A DNA stretch of 64,000 nucleotides from Filomicrobium insigne (GTDB lineage: Bacteria; Pseudomonadota; Alphaproteobacteria; Rhizobiales; Hyphomicrobiaceae). The stretch covers positions 248,001 through 312,000 of the forward strand of contig NZ_FNJC01000002.1 in the NCBI RefSeq assembly GCF_900104305.1, read 5' to 3'. The notes beneath the pieces were generated by a model. It had not been told where the DNA came from. It searched no databases and saw only the letters and a list, made by a program, of their open reading frames with translations. The translations under genes and the position numbers were made by a program. Below, one piece after another: positions 37,467 to 46,146 of the stretch; position 1 is the stretch's first letter, and the number at the start of each line of letters is the position of its first letter.

Positions 37467-38309
37467 ATGAGCGATCGTAAGCCGTTGATGCCCAAGGCCA
37501 CTGCCGTTTGGCTGGTCGACAATACCGCCCTGACGTTTGAGCAGATTGCCGAGTTCTGCGGACTACACGTGCTCGAGGTCAAGGGCATTGCCGACGACGA
37601 TGTGGCGCAGGGCATCAAGGGAATGGACCCCATTACCTCCGGCCAATTGACGCGCGATGAGATCGTGCGCGGCGAAGAGGACCCCAATCATCGCCTGAGA
37701 TTGGCTGAACCCAAGGTCAACATGCCGCAGGTCGCGACTCGAAAAAAAGGTCCGCGCTATACACCTGTCTCGCGTCGTCACGATCGGCCGAATGCCGTCC
37801 TCTGGCTATTGCGCAACCATCCGGAGCTCAAAGACAGCCAGATCATGCGCCTCGTCGGCACCACTAAGCCGACCATCGCCCAGATTCGCGATCGCACACA
37901 CTGGAATTCGGCCAACTTGGTTCCGCAGGATCCGGTAACCCTCGGCCTGTGCTCCCAGATCGATCTCGACAATGAGGTCCAGAAGGCCGCGAAACGCACC
38001 GCTAAGGAACGTGAAGCCGCCGGTCTTCCGCTGGAGCCAGGTGGCAGCCTGTTGCCAACTGACGAAACGACCGACCTCAACGAGACTCCGGCTCCAGCCG
38101 ACGAATCCGAGAGCGAGGAAGAGGCACGCATGTTTGCGAAGCTTCAACAGCTCTCCGGCGGCAATACGTCCGACGAAGACGAAGAAGAAGAGGGCGAAGA
38201 CGAAAAATCTGAGGAAACGCCCGAAGCTTCCTCTGATGAGGGCTCAGGGACTGACGAGGATTCAGAGACTGAAGAAGATGAAGAAGATTCAGAGCCTCGC
38301 GATTCGTGA
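37467..38309 (+). CDS. trcR: TrcR-type cell-cycle regulator (DUF1013) with acidic tail
   Basis: This 280-residue protein matches the alphaproteobacterial DUF1013/TrcR family (blocks MPKATAVWLVDNTALTFEQI and PNAVLWLLRNHPELKDSQI, a helix-turn-helix-like region). Family members are described as cell-cycle transcription regulators. Residues 1-195 look normal. Residues 200-280 form a very acidic tail, almost all Asp, Glu, Ser and Thr from about residue 235, which is unusual. The start has GGAGAAACTCTT upstream. Confidence 0.85.
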   Translation: MSDRKPLMPKATAVWLVDNTALTFEQIAEFCGLHVLEVKGIADDDVAQGIKGMDPITSGQLTRDEIVRGEEDPNHRLRLAEPKVNMPQVATRKKGPRYTPVSRRHDRPNAVLWLLRNHPELKDSQIMRLVGTTKPTIAQIRDRTHWNSANLVPQDPVTLGLCSQIDLDNEVQKAAKRTAKEREAAGLPLEPGGSLLPTDETTDLNETPAPADESESEEEARMFAKLQQLSGGNTSDEDEEEEGEDEKSEETPEASSDEGSGTDEDSETEEDEEDSEPRDS

Positions 38310-38337
38310 GTTCCTTAAAGCGGTCGATATTTGCGGC

Positions 38338-40260
38338 CTAAACAATTTTGGCCTGCGCTAGCCCCCGCAGCTCCAGAACAGCTTTTATCTCTTCAAGGAT
38401 CGCCGGGTCATCGATGGTGGCGGGCATCGCCCAGGCCTGTCCGTCAGCCATCTGCCGCATCGTTCCGCGCAGTATCTTGCCCGAACGCGTCTTCGGAAGA
38501 CGATTGACCACCATTACGGTCTTGAAAGCCGCGACCGGGCCGATGACGTCCCGCACGAGTTGGACGACCTCGGCCTCCACTTCGGAAGCCTCCCGATCCA
38601 CACCGGCGTTCAACACAACAAACCCCGCGGGAAGTTGCCCTTTGAGCGAGTCTTGAACGCCAATCACCGCACACTCGGCAACATCTTTGTGCTGCGCGAC
38701 GACCTCTTCCATCTGTCCCGTCGAGAGACGATGCCCAGCGACGTTGATAACGTCATCCGTACGCGCCATCACATAAACGTAACCGTCTTCGTCAAGGAAC
38801 CCGGCGTCTGAGGTCGAATAGTACCCCGGAAACTGCGTGAGATAGCTGCTGCGAAAACGCTGATCATCCTGCCAAAGCGTGGGCAAACATCCTGGGGGCA
38901 ACGGCAGTTTGATCGCGATAGTCCCTTGCTTGCCGCACGGTAGCAAATTTCCCACCTCGTCCAACACGTCGAGAGCATAGCCCGGCATCGGCACTGTCGG
39001 AGAACCATACTTGACTGGCAACAGTCCGAGCCCAACCGGATTGCCGGCAATCGCCCAACCCGTTTCCGTCTGCCACCAGTGATCAATCACAGGAACTTGC
39101 AGCTTGGTTTCAGCCCATTTCAGGGTTTCCGGATCAGCTCGCTCGCCGGCAAGGAAGAGAGTACGCAGACTTGAGAGATCATAGTCCCGAACAAGGTTGC
39201 CTTCCGGATCTTCCTTCTTAATTGCGCGGAATGCCGTCGGAGCCGTAAACAAAGCGGACACTTTGTGCTGGGAAATCACGCGCCAAAAAGCACCCGCATC
39301 CGGTGTCCCGACAGGCTTGCCCTCATAGACCAGCGTCGTCGCACCGTGAAGCAGCGGCGCATAACAGACGTACGAATGCCCCACGACCCAGCCAACATCG
39401 GAAGCCGCCCAGAAAACCTCACCAGGTGCGATGTCGTAGAAATTGGGCATCGTCCATTTTAGAGCCACCATGTGGCCGCCGTTATCGCGAACGACCCCTT
39501 TTGGCTTTCCAGTCGTACCGGATGTGTAAAGTACGTAAAGCGGATCGGTCGCCTTTACTGCGACGGGACCGACAGTCGCCCCATTCCCACGCTCGAGCAT
39601 TTCCTGCCAATCGAGATCGCGACCGGGAATCAAAGTGGCTTCTGCCATCGGCCGCTTGAGAATGAGACAATAACGCGGTTTGTGTTGCGCACGTTCAATC
39701 GCAGCATCAATAAGCGGTTTGTAGGGAACAACACGGCTGCCTTCGATCCCGCAGGACGTAGAGAGAATAGCAACAGGTTTGGAATCATCGATACGGGTTG
39801 CCAATTCAGCCGCTGCGAAACCGCCAAAAACCACCGAATGAACAGCCCCGATGCGGGCGCACGCCAACATGGAGATAACCGCTTCCGGGATCATCGGCAT
39901 ATAAATGACGACCCTGTCGCCGGTCCTGACCCCAAGTTCGATGAGGACATGCGCCAAGCGTGCAACTTCTGCCGTCAGTTCAGTGTAGGAGAACGTTTTG
40001 ACGGTTCCCGTAACCGGGCTGTCGTAGATGAGAGCCGTTTGATCACCGCGTCCCGCTTCGACATGACGGTCAAGACAGTTGTAAGCGGTATTGCACTCGG
40101 CCCCAGCGAACCACGCCCCATGATGCCCCGCGTAGGGATCGTGTACTTTGTCCCAAAGACGATACCAGGAGATGTCCTTGGCTGCCTCGGCCCAAAAACC
40201 TTCAGGATCCCTCTTCCACGAGTCGTACACCTCAAAATAACGGCTCTGCGAGGATGTCAT
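38338..40260 (-). CDS. prpE: Propionyl-CoA synthetase (PrpE) / acetyl-CoA synthetase-like
   Basis: This 640-residue AMP-forming acyl-CoA synthetase has motifs YTSGTTGKPKGVV and WWQTETGWAIAGNP, and the terminal Lys motif PKTRSGKILRGTMRQ. Regions such as YNCLDRHVEAGRGDQTALIYDSP are more like PrpE than Acs. It activates propionate (or acetate) using ATP and CoA in the cytoplasm. The ATG at 40260 is chosen because the upstream in-frame codons are not conserved-looking. It is convergent with trcR and divergent from the TauE-like gene. Confidence 0.85.
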   Translation of the reverse strand: MTSSQSRYFEVYDSWKRDPEGFWAEAAKDISWYRLWDKVHDPYAGHHGAWFAGAECNTAYNCLDRHVEAGRGDQTALIYDSPVTGTVKTFSYTELTAEVARLAHVLIELGVRTGDRVVIYMPMIPEAVISMLACARIGAVHSVVFGGFAAAELATRIDDSKPVAILSTSCGIEGSRVVPYKPLIDAAIERAQHKPRYCLILKRPMAEATLIPGRDLDWQEMLERGNGATVGPVAVKATDPLYVLYTSGTTGKPKGVVRDNGGHMVALKWTMPNFYDIAPGEVFWAASDVGWVVGHSYVCYAPLLHGATTLVYEGKPVGTPDAGAFWRVISQHKVSALFTAPTAFRAIKKEDPEGNLVRDYDLSSLRTLFLAGERADPETLKWAETKLQVPVIDHWWQTETGWAIAGNPVGLGLLPVKYGSPTVPMPGYALDVLDEVGNLLPCGKQGTIAIKLPLPPGCLPTLWQDDQRFRSSYLTQFPGYYSTSDAGFLDEDGYVYVMARTDDVINVAGHRLSTGQMEEVVAQHKDVAECAVIGVQDSLKGQLPAGFVVLNAGVDREASEVEAEVVQLVRDVIGPVAAFKTVMVVNRLPKTRSGKILRGTMRQMADGQAWAMPATIDDPAILEEIKAVLELRGLAQAKIV

Positions 40261-40419
40261 TACGGCGCGCTCCCATGGGAATTGTTTGATTATTCCGCTA
40301 TGAGAGCACTGCGCACCCCTCAAGCGCAATAATTTCTGCGCCTTGCCGACGTCGCAACACGCACACCCAGAGATACGTCACCCAATGCTCAGGCACACGT
40401 GCCGCCTCGCCAAGAGCCG

Positions 40420-41178
40420 ATGATCACCGACCCCTACTTTTACGCTGTAGCAATTCCCGCAGTTTTCCTGATGGGGCTCGCCAAGGGCGGCTTTTTAGGC
40501 AGCCTCGGCGGGTTCTCAGTGCCGATCATGGCCTTGGCCATTTCTCCCGTCGAAGCTGCTGCCATCATGCTTCCAATCCTGATTGTCATGGATTTGATCG
40601 GCGTCTACGCCTACAGGCGAGAATTCGACCCGGTGAACTTGCGCATCCTGCTACCGGCCGCGGTAATTGGCGTCGGCATAGGTTGGGCCACTGCCGCCAT
40701 CGTAACCGAATCTCATGTGCGGCTTATCGTTGGAGTCGTAGGGCTCGTCTTTAGCCTCGACTATTGGATAAAGTTGCATGGACGCACAGCATCAGCCAAA
40801 GGCCCGAACGTTCTCAAGGGTTCATTTTGGGGTGTCGTGGCCGGATTCACCAGCTTCGTCAGTCACGCTGGCTCGGCGCCGTTTCAGGTCTACATGCTGC
40901 CACAACGGCTGCCGAACGCCGTCTTTGTGGCGACTTCCGTCATGTTCTTTACGACGGTGAACCTCGTGAAGGTCATCCCTTATGCAGCTCTAGGCCAATT
41001 CAGCTTGGCAAACATGTCCACAATGGCGGTGCTCTTGCCGTTAGCCCCCATAGCGACACTTATCGGTGTATGGCTGACACGCAGAATTCCACAGGAGCCC
41101 TTCTACCGAATCGCCTACGCATGTCTGCTTTTGATTTCGCTTAAGCTGATTTGGGATGCCGTGAGTGCGCTGCTTTGA
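40420..41178 (+). CDS. TauE/SafE-family permease
   Basis: This roughly 252-residue protein has about eight hydrophobic segments in two repeats. The first, FLMGLAKGGFLGSLGG, is the family hallmark; the second begins GSFWGVVAGFTSFVSHAGSAP. The family exports sulfite, sulfoacetate or other organic anions; the substrate here is unknown. Start ATG 40420; a GTG at 40399 in frame is less likely. Divergent from prpE, about 160 bases between starts. Confidence 0.8.
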   Translation: MITDPYFYAVAIPAVFLMGLAKGGFLGSLGGFSVPIMALAISPVEAAAIMLPILIVMDLIGVYAYRREFDPVNLRILLPAAVIGVGIGWATAAIVTESHVRLIVGVVGLVFSLDYWIKLHGRTASAKGPNVLKGSFWGVVAGFTSFVSHAGSAPFQVYMLPQRLPNAVFVATSVMFFTTVNLVKVIPYAALGQFSLANMSTMAVLLPLAPIATLIGVWLTRRIPQEPFYRIAYACLLLISLKLIWDAVSALL

Positions 41179-41269
41179 CGAACGCCTGTCAGGCGAAAGA
41201 CCATCAGACAGCGCAACCAGCTTGCAGCCAACGTTTCATCACACTCAAGGCCGCCAACCCGATCCAACA

Positions 41270-41353
41270 TTACTCAATGAGCAATGGGGTAAGAGCGATA
41301 AGTGTCATAAGTATCCAGAGGCCGATGCTGTCTAATCTGCTCGGACTGCTCAT
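41270..41353 (-). CDS. Possible 27-residue small membrane protein
   Basis: A short minus-strand frame encodes MSSPSRLDS followed by one hydrophobic helix (IGLWILMTLIALTPLL) and a TAA stop. GGCGGAGA stands 7 bases before the ATG, a good ribosome-binding site. It is too short for standard gene finders. The evidence is only the RBS plus a single membrane helix, so it may be spurious. Confidence 0.35.
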   Translation of the reverse strand: MSSPSRLDSIGLWILMTLIALTPLLIE

Positions 41354-41664
41354 TGCTACGTCTCCGCCATCCTAAGCCGACGCGCACAATTCCAAAAATA
41401 TCACGTATTCATAACACGGCAATTGCCACCTTGAGAGTATGGAAATGTATATCACAGATTTATCGCACGTGTCCTCAATCGCCCCACCCCAACCTTGAAG
41501 ACACGCTCAATGCACTGGTCATATTGCCGGAAAACGACACCTCGTGCATTGATAACTCCACGGGTGAATGACAAAACCACACGCCCATAACGCCGGAACG
41601 CCCTGTCCATGCTCGGTTAGATAGCTGGGCTTATTTGAATCGAACATACTGACCCTGGTGAAAG
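41354..41664. other. Intergenic region before the acyl-CoA ligase
   Basis: Together with the small ORF and the bases after the TauE-like gene, this makes a 486-base gap (41179-41664). I see no gene, hairpin or repeat that I can support here, other than a moderately AT-rich stretch around 41390-41470 that may hold the acyl-CoA ligase promoter. Confidence 0.35.
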
Positions 41665-43293
41665 ATGTCCGCCAATCCTTTTGAGCAGAACCTCGACAAG
41701 AATGCAGCCAATTACCAGCCGCTGACGCCGCTCACATTCTTGTCACGCGCGGCGCTCGTTTATCCCCGGCACACCGCCATCATTCATGGCAAGCAACGCA
41801 CGTCATATGCCGATTTTTACGCCCGTAGCCGGCAACTCGCTTCCGCCCTTGCAACACGCTACATCGGCAAGGGGGACACTGTATCTGTAATGCTGGCCAA
41901 CACGCCGCCAATGCTTGAGGCACACTACGGCGTCCCAATGATCGGCGCCGTCCTTCACTCGATCAACACCAGGCTCGACGCCAGCGTTATTGCGTTCCAA
42001 CTCGACCATGCCGAAGCCAAGGTATTGATTGTCGACCGCGAGTTCGCTGCCGTAGCGCGAGAAGCTTTGACGCTCGCAACAGTGAAACCACTTGTCATCG
42101 ACTACAACGATCTGGAATTCCCCCAGGATGGCGAGCCTCTGTCCTATACGGATTACGAGGAATTCATCGCGAAGGGTGATCCGAGCTTCCAATGGAAGAT
42201 GCCGGACGACGAGTGGGACGCCATCGCCCTCAACTACACATCTGGCACCACCGGCAACCCCAAAGGCGTCGTCTACCATCATCGCGGCGCCGCCCTGATG
42301 TGCTATGCAAACACGCTGGCAACCGGCATGCAGGCGCATCCCGTCTACCTCTGGACCCTGCCAATGTTCCATTGCAACGGCTGGTGTTTCCCGTGGTCGC
42401 TTTCCGCCGTTGCAGGAACGCACGTTTGCCTGAGATGGGTCCGCGCTAAAGGTATGTACGACGCCATCGCCGACCACCGCGTCACTCATCTCTCCGGCGC
42501 TCCGATTGTGATGTCGACGCTGTTGAACGCAAACCCGGATGAAAAGCGCGAAATTACCCACCGCGTCGCCTTCAATCACGCCGCAGCACCTCCACCACAG
42601 GCAGTTCTCGACCGCATGGTCGAAGCAGGCTTTGATCTAACGCACCTTTATGGGCTCACCGAGACCTACGGGCCGGCAACAATCAACGAGTGGAATTCTG
42701 AGTGGGATAATCTCAGCCCGGAAGCCATCGCACAAAAGCGCGTACGCCAGGGCGTCCGTTACGTTGCGCTCGAAGGACTCACGGTGCTCGATCCTCTGAC
42801 CATGCAACAGGTTCCCGCGGATGGAGAATCGCTTGGCGAGGTCATGTTCCGTGGCAACATCGTCATGAAGGGCTACCTGAAAAACACCGAAGCGACCGAA
42901 GAAGCATTTGCTGGTGGATGGTTCCACTCGGGCGACCTTGGTGTCCTGCATCCCGATGGCTACATCCAGCTGAAGGATCGTTCAAAGGACATCATCATAT
43001 CCGGCGGCGAAAACATCTCTTCGATTGAAGTCGAAGACGTGATCTACAAACATCCCTCTGTCGCGTATTGCGCCGTCGTCGCGAAGCCCGACGAAAAATG
43101 GGGTGAAACGCCCTGCGCATTCGTTGAGCTGAAGCCGGAGACATCCACCACGGCGGAAGACATCATCGCATGGTGCCGCGAGCGGCTCGCTCATTACAAG
43201 TGCCCGCGCTACGTCGTCTTCTCTGAAATCCCGAAGACTCCCACCGGAAAGATCCAGAAATTCAAACTGCGTGATATTGCGAAGGCTGACTAA
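41665..43293 (+). CDS. AMP-dependent acyl-CoA synthetase, medium-chain/DmdB-like
   Basis: This 542-residue ligase has the ATP loop NYTSGTTGNPKGVVYHHRG, GLTETYGPATI, the hinge region DRSKDIISGGENI and the catalytic Lys loop PKTPTGKIQKFKL. The N-terminal block LTPLTFLSRAALVYPRHTAII is like fatty acyl-CoA and methylmercaptopropionyl-CoA (DmdB) ligases. The substrate cannot be assigned by sequence. It ends over a stem-loop shared with the convergent next gene. Confidence 0.82.
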   Translation: MSANPFEQNLDKNAANYQPLTPLTFLSRAALVYPRHTAIIHGKQRTSYADFYARSRQLASALATRYIGKGDTVSVMLANTPPMLEAHYGVPMIGAVLHSINTRLDASVIAFQLDHAEAKVLIVDREFAAVAREALTLATVKPLVIDYNDLEFPQDGEPLSYTDYEEFIAKGDPSFQWKMPDDEWDAIALNYTSGTTGNPKGVVYHHRGAALMCYANTLATGMQAHPVYLWTLPMFHCNGWCFPWSLSAVAGTHVCLRWVRAKGMYDAIADHRVTHLSGAPIVMSTLLNANPDEKREITHRVAFNHAAAPPPQAVLDRMVEAGFDLTHLYGLTETYGPATINEWNSEWDNLSPEAIAQKRVRQGVRYVALEGLTVLDPLTMQQVPADGESLGEVMFRGNIVMKGYLKNTEATEEAFAGGWFHSGDLGVLHPDGYIQLKDRSKDIIISGGENISSIEVEDVIYKHPSVAYCAVVAKPDEKWGETPCAFVELKPETSTTAEDIIAWCRERLAHYKCPRYVVFSEIPKTPTGKIQKFKLRDIAKAD

Positions 43294-43319
43294 CTGGCGG
43301 TCTCTAGAACAGCCGCCAG
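43294..43319. terminator. Bidirectional stem-loop between convergent genes
   Basis: CTGGCGG (43294-43300) pairs with CCGCCAG (43313-43319), one base after the acyl-CoA ligase stop and overlapping the end of the convergent gene. No clear T tract follows on either strand. It probably ends both transcripts or protects their 3' ends. Confidence 0.5.
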
Positions 43320-44098
43320 ATAACCAGAAACCCCGCGCTTAATCCCGCAAAGCCAAGGCCCGCCAGAGCTTTCACTGGGTTGTCCTCAAACAGCTCAACG
43401 GCCTCTCGCAAGCGCGCCGTGTTCAGCGTCCACCAATTCGCGCGTGTCTTTAGCGTCCGATCGTGGGCAAGATGCAGGATATCGAACTGCAACCGCACCT
43501 TGGCCAACACAGAACGCTGAACGAGCGCATAGTTGCCCCGCTCGAATGCCTCTGCTTCGATCGGGCCGGACAGAAAGCCTTGAAGTGCGAGATCATTCCG
43601 TATCGCAAGCCCTTCCAGATAAGGCCGCTCGACATAAGCGCTGCCGTACATATCAATAAGAAGGCGAGCCAAATCGAGCTTTTGCGATTCAGGCAAGCAG
43701 AACGGTTCTCGCCCGAGCACCCGATAGCGATGTTCGACAGCGGCAAAACCGTACATCGCATCGCGCATATTCCAGTGCACGAACCGCATCATGCGATTGG
43801 TCGCCAGAAAATCGAAAAACTTGGCAAGCATCGCGCATTCGAGCTCTTCGATCCGACTCAGAACCTGGATCGGACCAAGCCTTCGTAGCTCGGCCTCGAT
43901 ATGAATCGAAAAGACGCTAGTCTCACCGCTTTCCAGATGCCGAGCCGCTATGGCTGTAACACACGGTGACCCCAGCGCCTCTTCCGCATCGAAACTCTGA
44001 CAAGCATAGTGAATGATGAAGACACTGGATGGGTGTGCGAACAGGCCGGCAAGCTTATCGCGAGCCGCTCTTTGTCGAACTGGATTGGGTGCGGGCAT
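43304..44098 (-). CDS. Uncharacterized protein with C-terminal membrane anchor
   Basis: This 264-residue protein has a conserved-looking block RFVHWNMRDAMYGFAAVEHR (residues about 105-124) and LDLARLLIDMYGSAYVERP. The C-terminal 19 residues (AGLGFAGLSAGFLVIWRLF) form one hydrophobic helix, giving a tail-anchored topology. The N-terminal alpha/beta pattern and the Asn-Asp block faintly recall DnaQ-like 3'-5' exonucleases, but I see no DxE motif, so this is only a guess. Function unknown. Convergent with the acyl-CoA ligase. Confidence 0.65.
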   Translation of the reverse strand: MPAPNPVRQRAARDKLAGLFAHPSSVFIIHYACQSFDAEEALGSPCVTAIAARHLESGETSVFSIHIEAELRRLGPIQVLSRIEELECAMLAKFFDFLATNRMMRFVHWNMRDAMYGFAAVEHRYRVLGREPFCLPESQKLDLARLLIDMYGSAYVERPYLEGLAIRNDLALQGFLSGPIEAEAFERGNYALVQRSVLAKVRLQFDILHLAHDRTLKTRANWWTLNTARLREAVELFEDNPVKALAGLGFAGLSAGFLVIWRLF

Positions 44099-44328
44099 CC
44101 CTCAAGATCCATCTGACGCGCGCCACGAATCAACAGCGCGCTCTTGAAGGAGCATTCCGAATTACACAGCGATTGCAAGCGCCAGCCGATCACACCGGGC
44201 AGTCGTCAGGCACAACGAACCCACGTGACGCTACGCGCTACATGTCGGCCAGCTTCGCCTCACCGCACGATAGCGAAATTCAACCGATGCAACCATTACC
44301 CCGCATCAGTTCATCCGCAAAAAATAGA

Positions 44329-44355
44329 AAGCCCCGGCGCATCGCACAGGGGCTT
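44329..44355 (-). terminator. Rho-independent terminator of the DUF465 gene
   Basis: On the minus strand AAGCCCC pairs with GGGGCTT (44329-44335 with 44349-44355) and is followed by TCTATTTTTTGC, a clear T tract. It begins 7 bases after the DUF465 stop, as for a classical intrinsic terminator. Confidence 0.85.
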
Positions 44356-44361
44356 CGAACT

Positions 44362-44538
44362 TCAATGGCGTGTAACGTGTTTTAAACGCTCGATCTCTTC
44401 CTTGATCTTCAGTTTTTCGCGCTTGAGGCGTCTGATCTGCAGGTCATCAGACCCTGGTCTCCCCAATTCATCACTTATCTGTCGGTCGAGCAGGCGGTGC
44501 TTCTCTGTGAGCTCAGCGAGATGACCTTCAAGCGACAT
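44362..44538 (-). CDS. YdcH-like DUF465 protein (58 aa)
   Basis: This short protein starts MSLEGHLAELTEKHRLLD and continues as a charged helical hairpin with RRLKREKLKIKEEI, the DUF465/YdcH pattern. It has no membrane segment. A GGAGGG ribosome-binding site stands 5-6 bases before the ATG at 44538, and an intrinsic terminator follows. DUF465 proteins are small and mostly uncharacterised. It is divergent from a second DUF465 gene. Confidence 0.8.
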   Translation of the reverse strand: MSLEGHLAELTEKHRLLDRQISDELGRPGSDDLQIRRLKREKLKIKEEIERLKHVTRH

Positions 44539-44824
44539 CGTGACCCTCCGTTTGAGGTTTCAGGCATGGTTATCGTGACAGATAGGTGACATGTTGTCTA
44601 TGTCCACCCTACCGCTCCCGTTAATTGCCGTTAAACAGTTTTGCCCGTCTCTATCGAAATACGCCGAAAGGGAGGTGGCACCTACATTATCCCCAACCGG
44701 ATTGCTGCTTTAGCTAGCCTCGGGTCCCCCTCAGAAACCGCGTTCACGGCTTGCGAAATCGTGCAAACGCGACAATATTGCGCGCGCCGTGTTTGATGGC
44801 GGCAAACTCAAGCGGCGTGGTGAA

Positions 44825-45031
44825 ATGCAGCGGGAACGCGAACGAGAACTCCGCGAGGAACTTGTGCAGTTGAGAGAGCAACATCGGGCACTCGACGAGG
44901 AAATCGTTGAGCTCGAAAGCTCGGCTGCGGTCGATCAACTTCTGATCAAACGGCTGAAACGGAGAAAACTCGCAATCAAGGATCGCATCCAAGTCATCGA
45001 AGATCAGTTACTGCCCGACATCATCGCCTAA
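44825..45031 (+). CDS. YdcH-like DUF465 protein (68 aa)
   Basis: Starting at ATG 44825, the protein has a coiled helical hairpin: MQRERERELREELVQL, LREQHRALDEEIVEL and IKRLKRRKLAIKDRIQVI. It is a paralogue of the DUF465 gene on the opposite strand (same REQHRALD/EKHRLLD and RRLKR/KRLKRRKL pattern). The true start is uncertain; the RBS is weak and an in-frame GTG lies at 44789. Function unknown. It is co-directional with the exonuclease gene 88 bases downstream. Confidence 0.7.
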   Translation: MQRERERELREELVQLREQHRALDEEIVELESSAAVDQLLIKRLKRRKLAIKDRIQVIEDQLLPDIIA

Positions 45032-45119
45032 AGATCCGTTTCAAGATTACCGAACCACCGGCATCTCTCACGCGTTTAGTGAGCCAAGACGCCTGATACG
45101 CAAACTTGGTCCCTCGGTA

Positions 45120-46139
45120 ATGACACACTCGGCTCACATCGCAGAACGTTGGCTTTATCCAACGGACGCGGGTCTGTATTGCGAACCCGGCGATTTCTTC
45201 ATCGATCCCCATCTCCCCACTCCGCGCGCCGTCATCACCCATGGTCACGCCGATCACGCCCGTGCAGGCCATGACGCTGTTCTGACAACGAGCGAAACCG
45301 CAGCGATCATGCGCCTCCGCTACGGTCCCGATGCCGTCGGCCGGTTCGAAACGGTCGCATACGGCGAAACACACCGTATCAATGGTCTCGACCTGAAACT
45401 CGTGCCCGCGGGCCACATATTGGGATCCGCCCAAGTCGTACTCGAGTATCAAGGAAGTCGCATTGCTATTTCGGGAGACTATAAGCGCAGCCCAGACCCG
45501 ACGTGCGAAGCGTTCGAGCCCATAAACTGCGATGTTTTCGTCACCGAAGCGACCTTCGCACTTCCGGTATTCCGTCATGAAGTAGCGCAAAAGGAAATTC
45601 AGCGATTGCTGGCATCCCTGCGCTTGGAACCCGACCGGCCGCACCTTGTAGGCGTTTATGGCCTGGGCAAATGCCAGCGGGTAATCAAGCTCCTGCGTGA
45701 AGAAGGCTACGATGATCCGATATGGCTGCACGGCGCCCTCATCAGCCTCTGCGATCTCTATAAGGACCTAGGCCACGATCTCGGCGACTTACGCGTCGTC
45801 GATACGGAAAAACCGGGCGGTACCGCACAAGGCATCATTATGTGCCCGCCATCTGCGCTCGGAGATCGCTGGTCGCGTCGCTTTCCCGATTCGGTATCAG
45901 CCTTCGCCAGTGGCTGGATGCGGATCCGTGCGCGGGCCCGGCAACGCGGCGTCGAACTGCCGCTTGTCATATCTGACCATGCGGATTGGCCGGAATTGAT
46001 CGGAACCATCAGAGAAACCGGCGCCGCGGAAATCTGGGTCACGCACGGACGCGATGACGCCCTCGTGCATCAATTGTCTCAAATGGGGGTCAAGGCCAAG
46101 GCGCTCGCCTTGGTTGGCTTCGAGGACGAAGCGGAGTAG
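45120..46139 (+). CDS. Ligase-associated metallo-beta-lactamase exonuclease
   Basis: This 339-residue metallo-beta-lactamase fold protein has the metal motif THGHADHARAGHD, then VPAGHILGSAQVV, SGDYKRS and SDHADWPEL of the beta-CASP/mRNA 3'-end nuclease superfamily. In many proteobacteria such exonucleases are encoded with a dedicated ATP-dependent ligase, as here, and are described as part of a DNA damage response module. It stops 7 bases before the ligase start. The usual helicase and PdeM-like partners are not adjacent. Confidence 0.85.
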   Translation: MTHSAHIAERWLYPTDAGLYCEPGDFFIDPHLPTPRAVITHGHADHARAGHDAVLTTSETAAIMRLRYGPDAVGRFETVAYGETHRINGLDLKLVPAGHILGSAQVVLEYQGSRIAISGDYKRSPDPTCEAFEPINCDVFVTEATFALPVFRHEVAQKEIQRLLASLRLEPDRPHLVGVYGLGKCQRVIKLLREEGYDDPIWLHGALISLCDLYKDLGHDLGDLRVVDTEKPGGTAQGIIMCPPSALGDRWSRRFPDSVSAFASGWMRIRARARQRGVELPLVISDHADWPELIGTIRETGAAEIWVTHGRDDALVHQLSQMGVKAKALALVGFEDEAE

Positions 46140-46146
46140 GGGGCAT

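Noticed and set aside
46054-46146. Upstream extension of the ATP-dependent ligase
   Set aside because: Lies in the exonuclease gene in another frame; MQRFANLVDS at 46147 is the normal start.
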